Shown here piece by piece: positions 19,381 to 26,549 of a stretch of DNA of 64,000 bases. This stretch comes from Hoeflea sp. YIM 152468 (GTDB lineage: Bacteria > Pseudomonadota > Alphaproteobacteria > Rhizobiales > Rhizobiaceae), in the NCBI RefSeq assembly GCF_029210485.1, contig NZ_JARGET010000011.1, forward strand, positions 124,001-188,000, written 5' to 3'. Position 1 is the stretch's first letter. Each line of letters starts with the position of its first letter. A program made the translations under genes and the position numbers. Below the pieces are notes generated by a model that was not told the DNA's origin, did not search any database, and was given only the letters and a program-made list of their open reading frames with translations.

Positions 19381-20544
19381 ATGGCGCGAACTCTCAACAA
19401 ACTGACAGATGCCCGCATCAAATCCGCTGATTTGAAAGCGGGACGCCATAGCGATGGCGGAGGGCTCTATCTCAACGTGAAGCCTGGAGGGTCGAAGAGC
19501 TGGCTGTTCATGTTTCATCGTGACGGGAAACGAAGGGCCGTAGGAATTGGGCCCTATCCCGCGATGAAGCTCGCAGCTGCTCGTCAACGTGCCGCCGCGT
19601 TTCGTCAGATGATTGCCGAAGGTGGAGATCCTCAAGAGGCGCTGCGGCAAGAAAAAGTTCCGACGTTCGAAGAATGCACGCGCCAGTTTCTCGGCTCGAT
19701 GGAGCGTCAGTGGAGGAACGACAAGCATCGGGCCCAATGGCGGTCGACACTTGGCGAAGCCTATTGCAGCAAGATCTTGAACAAGCCTGTTGATCGGATT
19801 TCGACCGATGACGTACTCTCCATTCTCAATCCTATCTGGAATGAGAAGAATGAAACGGCCTCGAGGATCCGTGGACGGATCGAGCGGGTTCTCGACTATG
19901 CGAAGGCGCGAGGATGGCGTGAGGGAGAAAACCCCGCGCTTTGGCGTGGTCATTTGAAGAGCCTTTTGCCGCCTCGTCAAAAGCTCCAGCGCGGGCATCA
20001 CCCGGCGATGCCATATGATTCGGTTCCCGCCTTCTATACCGAGCTCTGCTCGAAGCAGGCCATGGCAGCCCTTAGTCTTCGGCTGGTTATTCTGACTGCG
20101 TGCCGATCAGGTGAAGCCCTCGGGGCTACCTGGAATGAAATGGATCTTGCGAATGCCGTCTGGACCATACCGGCCGAGCGGACAAAGGCGGGGCGGATAC
20201 ACCGTGTGCCGCTTACTGATGAGGTGCTTGTAATCCTCCAGCCACTTCATGAGTTGAGACGATCTGATCTGGTTTTTCCCGGAAACAAGAGCGATCGACC
20301 GCTCTCAGGGATGTCGATGGCGATGCTGATGCGCCGTATGAAGCTCGGCCACTATACCGTGCATGGCTTTCGCAGTTCATTCAGGGATTGGGCTGGAGAT
20401 GAGACGAACCACGCCAGGGAAGTGGCGGAGGGCGCGCTTGCGCACGTCTCGGGGGATGCCACAGAGCGCGCCTACCGTCGCAGCGATGCCCTGGCAAAAC
20501 GCCGATTACTGCTCGAGGACTGGGCAAATTTCGTATCGAGGTGA
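19381..20544 (+). CDS. int: P4-type tyrosine integrase
   Basis: A 387-residue integrase. The N-terminal DUF4102 arm-binding domain (KLTDARIKSADLKAGRHSDG, GGLYLNVKPGGSKSW) is typical of P4/CP4-57 island integrases. The catalytic domain shows the first Arg in TACRSGEALG, HGFRSSFRDW with the second His/Arg pair, and the nucleophile Tyr in ERAYRRSD. I start at the ATG at 19381; the in-frame ATG at 19330 adds 17 residues that fall on the arm-site repeat. The tRNA-Ser 3' end is a classical target for this family. Confidence 0.92.
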   Translation: MARTLNKLTDARIKSADLKAGRHSDGGGLYLNVKPGGSKSWLFMFHRDGKRRAVGIGPYPAMKLAAARQRAAAFRQMIAEGGDPQEALRQEKVPTFEECTRQFLGSMERQWRNDKHRAQWRSTLGEAYCSKILNKPVDRISTDDVLSILNPIWNEKNETASRIRGRIERVLDYAKARGWREGENPALWRGHLKSLLPPRQKLQRGHHPAMPYDSVPAFYTELCSKQAMAALSLRLVILTACRSGEALGATWNEMDLANAVWTIPAERTKAGRIHRVPLTDEVLVILQPLHELRRSDLVFPGNKSDRPLSGMSMAMLMRRMKLGHYTVHGFRSSFRDWAGDETNHAREVAEGALAHVSGDATERAYRRSDALAKRRLLLEDWANFVSR

Positions 20545-20550
20545 TTAAAC

Positions 20551-21393
20551 ATGGCAGATGATAAAGACATAGTCAGAAAGTACTTCTACACGGAAATCCT
20601 AAAGAAATTGCCTGATCCCCCCATTTATTTCAAAAAACCGAATCTGGTGCTTGGTATGTTTAGTCCTACCGATCCACCTGAACCAAAAACCGCAGATTCG
20701 AATGATGAGATTAACGAAAAACTCCGTAGCCTTATCAAATATATGAAATCGAAAAGAGATGATTATGAAATTGAACATGAAAAGTATCATGATTATTTGA
20801 GTGAAAACTTAATAAATATCTATTTTTCTGAATTAGCATTTGATTTAAATGTAGATACCAAGAATGGATACTGGATCTTAGATTTATTGGTTGAGCTTGC
20901 CATCGATAACGATCGAATTTTTGAAACAAAGCGTGCCCGTGGGAAGCCTTCGCTGAAAGAGAACCACAATCTCCGGAAAGTCAGAGAATACCTGCTTCGT
21001 GCAAATCAACTCAGGGCTTATTTACAGGTCATTCGAAAAACGCACGATGTCGGCAATGGGCAACTTGCAAAGGAAATTGTCGCTCGTAGCCGTGACCCTT
21101 ACCGCCGTGGATTCGCCTGTCAGCTTGAAGACCAGCGCTTGGTCAGAGAAGAATATTCCGCGGCTGAGCAGATGCTTCGTCGATATCACCGATTGCACGG
21201 CGAGGAATTTGGTAGCAGGAAAAGGCGCCCGAAGCGCTACGTTACACAAAATGCCCCATTAGATGTAACTTGCGAAGGAAACATCGCTGCGTACCCATGG
21301 CAGCTATCCGAAACAGAAATCGAAGGAGTTGACGGATGGCACGAGGAGTTCAGACGGGTGCGAAGGAAGTGGCTGCCATTGGGCCAAGAATGA
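20551..21393 (+). CDS. Hypothetical island protein with an AT-rich 5' half
   Basis: A 280-residue protein that I do not recognise. The N-terminal 145 residues are rich in K, D, E, N and I and are encoded by strikingly AT-rich DNA (20600-20940). The C-terminal half is Arg-rich, GC-rich and has the composition of the host, with a basic patch (GSRKRRPKRYV). It starts six bases after the integrase stop and overlaps the excisionase gene by 58 bases. Its position suggests a role in island excision or regulation, which is only inference. Confidence 0.6.
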   Translation: MADDKDIVRKYFYTEILKKLPDPPIYFKKPNLVLGMFSPTDPPEPKTADSNDEINEKLRSLIKYMKSKRDDYEIEHEKYHDYLSENLINIYFSELAFDLNVDTKNGYWILDLLVELAIDNDRIFETKRARGKPSLKENHNLRKVREYLLRANQLRAYLQVIRKTHDVGNGQLAKEIVARSRDPYRRGFACQLEDQRLVREEYSAAEQMLRRYHRLHGEEFGSRKRRPKRYVTQNAPLDVTCEGNIAAYPWQLSETEIEGVDGWHEEFRRVRRKWLPLGQE

Positions 21394-21557
21394 CTTTCAC
21401 GATACGTGAGGCGTGCGAATACACCGGGCTTTCACGGACTTTCTTATACAGGGAGATGACCGGAGGAAGGCTCAAGCGTTTGAAGGCCGGCAAGCGGGTT
21501 CTCATCCTCAAGACTGATCTGGAGGACTATCTCTCGTCGATCCGGGAGGGCGCGTGA
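21336..21557 (+). CDS. Excisionase-like small helix-turn-helix protein
   Basis: A 73-residue protein with a MerR/excisionase-type (HTH_17) winged helix: FTIREACEYTGLSRTFLYRE, then wing residues LKAGKRVLILKTDLEDYL. Such proteins act as recombination directionality factors or as repressors of islands. The start at 21336 has a good ribosome-binding site (gaaggag, eight bases upstream); an alternative ATG at 21390 starts directly at the domain. The stop overlaps the next start (TGATG). Confidence 0.8.
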   Translation: MARGVQTGAKEVAAIGPRMTFTIREACEYTGLSRTFLYREMTGGRLKRLKAGKRVLILKTDLEDYLSSIREGA

Positions 21558-21931
21558 TGGAGAGCTTTGGCTCAACCCAAACAGCACCGGCTGTGACGCA
21601 TTGTAGGGTTCCTAACAGGAAGCCGCCCGACAAGAAAAATGAAAACGCCGGCCCTGTTGGCGCAGGGACCGGCGTCGAAAAGAAGTCACTGGGTAAGCGG
21701 CTTCACTCCCATGTAACTAGCAGCAATCGGTTCAACCGGCAAGCTGACCGCCGTCGAACCGTTACTTCGGAAAGTGACGCAAACCCCAGTCCCAAAGCTG
21801 AAAATCGGGACCATTTTCGTACCGCCGATGTGGTTTCCGTCCGTGAGCAAGCCCCGTACATCAATGACACCCATTGGCAATCGATTGGGAGTGTCATTAA
21901 TCGCCTTCTCCTGAAGGGAGATGCGGCATGA
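21557..21931 (+). CDS. Hypothetical small island protein
   Basis: A 124-residue hydrophilic protein rich in N, R, T and S with no domain that I recognise; probably disordered. It is tightly placed in the island's early operon: its ATG overlaps the excisionase stop, and its end overlaps the next gene by four bases (ATGA, 21928-21931). A strong hairpin lies inside it at 21645-21675. Confidence 0.5.
   Translation: MESFGSTQTAPAVTHCRVPNRKPPDKKNENAGPVGAGTGVEKKSLGKRLHSHVTSSNRFNRQADRRRTVTSESDANPSPKAENRDHFRTADVVSVREQAPYINDTHWQSIGSVINRLLLKGDAA
21645..21675 (-). terminator. Possible minus-strand rho-independent terminator inside a plus-strand gene
   Basis: The arms ACGCCGG...CCCTG and CAGGG...CCGGCGT pair almost perfectly. 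On the minus strand the hairpin is followed by gttttcatttttcttg, a good U-rich tail; on the plus strand no T-run follows. A 64-codon minus-strand frame (21686-21880) ends 11 bases before it. So there may be an antisense transcript here, or the hairpin may affect translation of the plus-strand gene. Confidence 0.45.
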
Positions 21932-22503
21932 TCTACCGGCAAATCCTTTCTGCTTGCCTCGAACTTTCGAAGATTGCCGAAACCGCCATGTCCGAAACTT
22001 TCAGCTACCGGAAAGTCGAAGGGATCAGATCGACACCCACTATGTCGGATTGTACGGGCATCCTTACGTTGGCGCGTATCGCCGTCCACGGGAATGATCG
22101 TTTTGATTTCGATCCGGTGGGCATCGAGGCGGTCGTGTTCGAGGCGATGGGTGAAGATGGCGAAACACCCATCGACTTGGTTGCATGGCCAATCGATTGC
22201 CCGTGGCATGTACTGACGATGTTCGGGCGCTGTGGTCTGATTGGGGCGTTCTGTGCCTTCAATCCCGCTACCTACTGTGCTGGATCTGTCTTGCCCATCT
22301 ATCGATCGCCACATGAATTGTTTCGGTGCGGCTTCAATGGATCAGCTATTGCGGTTCCGCATATCGCGGCCTGGCAGATCATCGATCTGCCAGGCCGCGT
22401 TGTTGCGCAGGACTTGCGGCACGGCATACAACTCCAACGCTTGATTGAGAGGAACTTCAGGGGACGTGTGACGGTCCCAGCAAATGCGAGGTGGGCGGCA
22501 TGA
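21928..22503 (+). CDS. Hypothetical protein of a type common in rhizobial islands
   Basis: A 191-residue protein. Its middle (FDFDPVGIEAVVFEAMGEDGE, partly quoted: FDFDPVGIEAVVFEAMG, then DLVAWPIDCPWHVLTMFGR) looks like a folded domain of unknown function that I associate with integrative elements of Rhizobiales. It precedes the AAA ATPase and overlaps it by four bases. A perfect 15-bp inverted repeat lies in its coding sequence (22366-22398). Confidence 0.65.
   Translation: MIYRQILSACLELSKIAETAMSETFSYRKVEGIRSTPTMSDCTGILTLARIAVHGNDRFDFDPVGIEAVVFEAMGEDGETPIDLVAWPIDCPWHVLTMFGRCGLIGAFCAFNPATYCAGSVLPIYRSPHELFRCGFNGSAIAVPHIAAWQIIDLPGRVVAQDLRHGIQLQRLIERNFRGRVTVPANARWAA
22366..22398. repeat. Perfect 15-bp inverted repeat with a 3-base loop
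   Basis: GCGGCCTGGCAGATC (22366-22380) and GATCTGCCAGGCCGC (22384-22398) are exact reverse complements separated by atc. It lies inside the gene before the RepA-like ATPase, 102 bases upstream of that ATPase's start. Possible roles: a replication or nicking site, an operator, or a translation-controlling hairpin. Confidence 0.7.
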
Positions 22504-23513
22504 ACCACCATCATCATTGCTCCGAATTCATACCCGTTGAGGAGGCCATTAGGCCGCGGGGCAAGGCCGCGCCGCGGTTTGATCGCCTCAATACCAATGA
22601 CCTGATGATGGCAGTTTTCCCGCCGATCCAGTGGGTTATTCCCGGATACCTGCCGGAGGGTTTCAGCGTTCTCGCGGGGCGCCAGAAGCTCGGGAAAACA
22701 TGGCTGGCTATCGATTTCGCATTGGCCGTCGCCTCAGGTGGGTGCGCTCTCGGTTCCATCGCGTGCGAGCCAGGCAACGTTCTCTACATTGATTTGGAAA
22801 ACGGGCTACGCCGGATCCAGGGTCGGATCGAGACAATGTACGCGGATGATGCTAACCGGCCGGATCTCTCCCGCTTGGAATGGGTAACGGAAGCGCCGGC
22901 GCTCAATGCAGGATTCATCCCGGCACTGGCGGATTGGTGTGATTCGGTCCGGAATCCCCGTTTTGTCATTATCGATGTTTTGCAGCGGGTCAAACCGGCC
23001 GGCAACGGCAAGCAGAATGCTTATGAGGCAGACTACAGCTGTTTCTCCGAATTGCAGACATGGGCCACCGAAAACCGGATTGCCGTTCTGGCACTGCATC
23101 ATACCCGAAAGGGCGGCGCGGCTGATCCTCTTGAGGCGTTGACCGGCTCGAATGGGTTGAGTGCGGTCGCCGACACCACGCTTGTTCTCGATCGCGACGG
23201 AAACGGTACGACGCTCTATGTGCGGGGGCGCGATGTCGAGGAGAAAGAAACTGCGATCCGGTTTGATACTGGTATCTGGACCGTGTTGGGAGAGGCGGAG
23301 GACGTACGACGATCAACCGAGCGCGGAAAGATTCTGGAATTTCTTTCTGACGCAGACGAGCCTGAAAGAACGACTGCGATTATGGCGGCAACCGGAATGT
23401 CGCGGAGCGCAATCGATACCCTTTTGCACCGGATGGCTAAGGCCGGAGAGGTAATCAAGGCGGGTAGAGGCCTCTATGTCCATAAAAGCCGGGCTGATCT
23501 CCTTGATATCTGA
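22500..23513 (+). CDS. RepA-like AAA ATPase of the island
   Basis: A 337-residue protein of the AAA_25/RepA (RecA-like hexameric helicase) type. Walker A is GRQKLGKTWLAIDFALA, a variant common in this family, and Walker B is FVIIDVLQRV. A conserved LALHHTRKGG motif follows, then the LTGSNGLSAVADTTLVLDR segment. The C-terminal 80 residues form a winged-helix domain (TTAIMAATGMSRSAIDTLLHRMA). Phage and island relatives work in DNA replication. The ATG at 22500 overlaps the upstream stop (ATGA). Its last codons and 3' flank are repeated at 38675. Confidence 0.82.
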   Translation: MNHHHHCSEFIPVEEAIRPRGKAAPRFDRLNTNDLMMAVFPPIQWVIPGYLPEGFSVLAGRQKLGKTWLAIDFALAVASGGCALGSIACEPGNVLYIDLENGLRRIQGRIETMYADDANRPDLSRLEWVTEAPALNAGFIPALADWCDSVRNPRFVIIDVLQRVKPAGNGKQNAYEADYSCFSELQTWATENRIAVLALHHTRKGGAADPLEALTGSNGLSAVADTTLVLDRDGNGTTLYVRGRDVEEKETAIRFDTGIWTVLGEAEDVRRSTERGKILEFLSDADEPERTTAIMAATGMSRSAIDTLLHRMAKAGEVIKAGRGLYVHKSRADLLDI

Positions 23514-23514
23514 C

Positions 23515-23616
23515 CCCCTGAAAGAAAGAAAAGAATGAAAGAAACTGGCAAGGTGAGATGATCGGCACCCTCTGCATTTTCCTCAGAATCTTGCTATCTT
23601 TCCTTTCTTGCAGGGG
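23515..23616 (+). promoter_or_regulatory. Conserved long stem-loop just after the RepA-like stop codon (copy 1)
   Basis: The arms cccctgaaagaaagaaaaga (23515-23534) and tctttcctttcttgcagggg (23597-23616) pair over 20 positions with few mismatches. The roughly 60-base loop is well conserved in the second copy (38740-38839). The purine-rich/pyrimidine-rich arms are preserved in both copies, which suggests selection for the structure. Function unknown: terminator, structured RNA or recombination/replication site. Confidence 0.55.
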
Positions 23617-23889
23617 TATCCTGCTCACCCGAAAAAAATTTCCCAAGCCGGTGACAGAGCGCCAACGTTCTACGTTTTCTTGGTGACTGATTCGTGCAAA
23701 GCGTGGAAGCGAGTTCCGAGACGCGGGGCACAGGTATTGATTGCAATACGAAATCAATTATCCGAAGGATTGAAATCATAATCCAAATGACTTCAAAGTG
23801 AATAATAATGGAGTAATCAATATGTTATACCAATCTACAATTTCGGCTAACCTGCTCACACAAAGTTGCGTCCTGCGATCAAAAAATGC

Positions 23890-23897
23890 CCTTTAAC
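23890..23897. repeat. IS66 target-site duplication, left copy
   Basis: CCTTTAAC, identical to 26362-26369 on the other side of the element. Eight bases is the duplication length known for the IS66 family. Confidence 0.92.
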
Positions 23898-23980
23898 GTA
23901 CGCGATGTTGTGCCCCCACGTTGCCCTTTCAGCGCTGATCTGTGATCGGCTTTCCATGGATTAGCAAAGGGAGTTTCTCC

Positions 23981-24366
23981 ATGGGGACTACACTGGAGAT
24001 ACTCACGACTGGGAAGACGGGTCGTGAGCGACATCGCCGTTGGCCTGATGAGGTCAAGGCCAAGATCGTTTGGGAAAGCCTGCGCCCGGACGTGACGGTG
24101 AACGAGGTTGCGGGCCGCTATGGGCTGCAGCCGAACCACCTGTCGCCCTGGCGCACGATGGCACGGCAGGGCGACAGGTGTTGCCTGCGCCTGAAGATGC
24201 GATGGAATTCGCAGCGATGGTCGTCGAGACCCCTGCCGCCGAACCGCCGATCAGAGAGACCAACCGCCGCGAGATCATCGTGGGTCCTGTCACGATCCGT
24301 CTGGAAGAAGGAGCATCGGCTGCCCGGGTCGTGGCTGCTGCACGTGCGCTTGCGACCTCCGCATGA
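23981..24366 (+). pseudogene. IS66 tnpA, frameshifted
   Basis: The first frame from the ATG at 23981 gives the normal TnpA helix-turn-helix part (RRWPDEVKAKIVWESL, VNEVAGRYGLQPNHLSPWR). Near 24165-24180 the reading frame shifts. The rest of the protein (VLPAPEDAMEFAAMVVE and the basic C-terminal part ending ARALATSA) continues in the frame ending at 24366. No slippery sequence is visible at the junction, so a one-base loss is more likely than programmed frameshifting. Confidence 0.85.
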
Positions 24367-24716
24367 TCTTTCCATCAAACCGCGTACGGATCATGGTGGC
24401 GACGAAGCCTGTGAACTTCCGCAAGGGCCATGACGGCTTGGCTGCGCTGGTGAAGAACGAGTTGCGCAAAGACCCGTTCACTGGAACGGTGTTCGTGTTC
24501 CGGTCACGCAGGGCGGATCGGTTGAAGCTGATCTACTGGGATGGCAGCGGTCTTGTGATGGCCTACAAGCGACTGGAAGATCACACCTTCACTTGGCCGG
24601 GTATCAGAGACGGCCTGATGACATTGGGCCATGCTCAGTTCGAAGCGCTGTTTGCGGGCCTCGACTGGCGACGCGTTCGTTCCGTGGAAACGAGAGCACC
24701 GGAGGTCATCGAATAG
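24363..24716 (+). CDS. tnpB: IS66 accessory protein TnpB
   Basis: A 117-residue protein of the IS66 Orf2 type, full length: MVATKPVNFRKGHDGLAALV and VFVFRSRRADRLKLIYWDG are the family signature, and WPGIRDGLMTLGHAQFEALFAGLDWRRV the usual C-terminal part (partly quoted: LGHAQFEALFAGLDWRR). It overlaps the end of tnpA by four bases. Required with TnpA and TnpC for transposition in known members. Confidence 0.9.
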   Translation: MIFPSNRVRIMVATKPVNFRKGHDGLAALVKNELRKDPFTGTVFVFRSRRADRLKLIYWDGSGLVMAYKRLEDHTFTWPGIRDGLMTLGHAQFEALFAGLDWRRVRSVETRAPEVIE

Positions 24717-24785
24717 CTGCGGCACGATGACTCAGGGCTGTAAATACCAAAGGCAATTCGAAGCGGGCTTTGGTAGATTGCGGCC

Positions 24786-26345
24786 ATGCTGAACGCCTCC
24801 GATCTTCCCGATGATGTTGCCGCCCTGAAGGCAATGCTGATTGCGGCGCAGGCACGCGAGGCAGGCAAGGACGCGCAGATTGTCCGCAAAGATGAGCGGA
24901 TCGAACGGCTTGAGAAGCTGGTCGCGGCCTTCAAGCAAGCAGCCTTCGGACGCAAGTCCGAGAAGACCGACCCCGACCAATTCGATCTGGCACTTGAAGA
25001 CCTGGAAACGGCAATGGCCGCGATGCATGCCGAGGATGAGGCGGACGCCCCTGCGGGGAACAGGATTAATAAGCCACGAGCAGCCAATCGCGGCTCTCTT
25101 CCAAAGCATCTTCATCGCGTCGAAGAGGTGATCAAGCCGAAAAGCCTGGTCTGCGCCTGCGGCGGTTGCCTGCATTGCATTGGTGAGGATGTGTCCGAGA
25201 GGCTGGACGTGATTCCGGCCCAGTTCCGCGTCATCGTCATCCGTCGCCCAAAATATGCCTGCCGCGCCTGCACCGACGGCGTCATCCAGGCCCAAGCTCC
25301 TGCACGTCTGATCCAGGCTGGGTTGCCGACGGAAGCAACAGTAGCTCACGTGCTGGTGTCCAAATATGCCGATCATCTTCCCTTGTATCGGCAGGCTCAG
25401 ATTATGAGCCGTCAGGGCATTGATCTCGACAGGTCGACGGTTGCCGATTGGGTCGGCCGGGCTGCCTTCGAATTGCGTCCCGTCTTTGACGCCCTGATTA
25501 CTCACCTAAAACGCTCGACCAAGCTGTTCATGGACGAGACCCGCGCCCCTGTTCTCGATCCCGGTTCCCGTAAAACAAAGACCGGATACTTCTGAGCGCT
25601 GGCGCGAGATGATCGCCCATGGGGTAGCGGTCCTCCGCCAGGTGTTGCCTTCACCTATGCGCCCGGTCGCGGCGGGCCCCATGCTGAGCGGATATTGCAG
25701 GGCTTCTCTGGCATCCTTCAGGTGGATGGCTATGCCGGATACAATAGGCTGATCGCACCAGAGCGCGTTGGCCCGGACCTTCGGCTTGCCTATTGCTGGG
25801 CCTACGCACGCCGCAAGCTGGTGGAGATCACCCGCAACGGAGCAGCGCCTATTGCCGAGGAAGGCGTGAAGCGGATCGGCGAACTCTACCGGATCGAGGC
25901 CGAACTACGAGGGTTTGATCCGGAAACGCGCCTGGCTGGAAGGCAGGAACGATCAGCCCCGATCGTCACTGACATGGAAACCTGGCTCGCCCATCACCGC
26001 GCTCGCGTTGCCGCCAAATCGCCGCTCGGCGAAGCCCTGAAATACATCGCCAAATATTGGGAGGGTCTGCAACTCTTCCTGACCGACGGCCGCATCGAGA
26101 TCGACAACAACAGCGTGGAGCGAACCATCCGGCCGATAGCCCTCAATCGGAAGAATGCACTCTTCGCCGGCCATGACGCCGGAGCCGAAAACTGGGCCAC
26201 CATCGCCTCGCTCGTTGAGGCCTGCAAACTCAACGCCATTGATCCGCAGGCCTACCTGGCCAGCACGCTCACCGCTATCGTCAACGGCCACAAACAGGGC
26301 CGGATCAATGAACTCTTACCTTGGAATTATCCTGCCAAGGTGTGA
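24786..26345 (+). pseudogene. IS66 transposase tnpC with an in-frame stop codon
   Basis: One reading frame of 519 codons interrupted by TGA at 25593-25595. The first part (to KTKTGYF) has the N-terminal leucine-zipper-like region, a zinc-finger (CACGGCLHC) and the start of the DDE domain (KLFMDETRAPVLDPG). After the stop, the same frame continues with LQVDGYAGYNRL, WAYARRKLVE, IEIDNNSVERTIRPIALNRKN and the C-terminal domain. In relatives the position is Trp (GYFWALARDD), so TGG has become TGA. Confidence 0.9.
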
Positions 26346-26361
26346 TCGCAACACCGCTTAC

Positions 26362-26369
26362 CCTTTAAC
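26362..26369. repeat. IS66 target-site duplication, right copy
   Basis: CCTTTAAC, identical to 23890-23897. Confidence 0.92.
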
Positions 26370-26409
26370 GAAAACGCCACAAACTCAAAATGTAGACGAA
26401 TGTAGATAT
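26365..26409 (-). pseudogene. Tiny remnant of a GIY-YIG nuclease 5' end (copy 1)
   Basis: On the minus strand this reads (I)STFVYILSLWRFR then stop. The same remnant at 39127-39159 reads MSTFVYILSW then stop. STFVYIL is the typical first strand of small GIY-YIG nucleases (YhbQ/UPF0213 type), but the rest of the gene is missing in both places. It forms the right end of each backbone repeat. Confidence 0.4.
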
Positions 26410-26498
26410 TCGCTTCTCTCGCGCACCTGGTCGCGCGTGGGAGCGCGCGGATTGCGGCGGCGCGCGAAACTGAACAGTCCGAGTTCTCAGTTTTGACA

Positions 26499-26526
26499 TT
26501 GACGATTTCAAAAAATCTGCATACCA
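26499..26526 (+). promoter_or_regulatory. Candidate promoter of the regulator gene
   Basis: TTGACG (26499-26504), a 16-base spacer, then ATACCA (26521-26526), 23 bases before the ATG at 26550. An overlapping TTGACA lies at 26493-26498. The -10 match is moderate, as is usual for MerR-controlled promoters; no transcript evidence is available. Confidence 0.35.
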
Positions 26527-26549
26527 TCTAGAGAATTCAATAAACCTAC

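Larger units (their letters stand above)
23440..23897 (+). repeat. Backbone repeat, copy 1 (left part, interrupted by IS66)
   Basis: The end of the RepA-like gene (GLYVHKSRADLLDI) plus the following AT-rich segment recurs at 38675-39119. Long matching blocks include tgatcggcaccctctgcatt, ctttcctttcttgcaggggt and ttgattgcaatacgaaatca. The copy continues beyond the IS66 element at 26370. The two copies differ at many positions, so this is an old or heterologous duplication rather than a fresh one. Confidence 0.85.
23898..26361 (+). mobile_element. IS66-family insertion sequence (2,464 bp), inactivated
   Basis: The left end reads GTACGCGATGTTGTGCCCCC and the right end, read inward, GTAAGCGGTGTTGCGATCAC; both fit IS66 terminal repeats starting with GTA. 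The 8-bp duplication CCTTTAAC flanks it exactly. It carries tnpA (frameshifted), tnpB (intact) and tnpC (in-frame stop), so it cannot move by itself. The related segment at 39112-39119 (CCTAGAAC) shows the uninterrupted site in the second backbone repeat. Confidence 0.93.

Noticed and set aside
25593-25595. In-frame TGA in tnpC as a possible selenocysteine or recoding site
   Set aside because: Relatives have Trp here, transposases of this family are not selenoproteins, and the neighbouring tnpA is also broken. A nonsense mutation is simpler.
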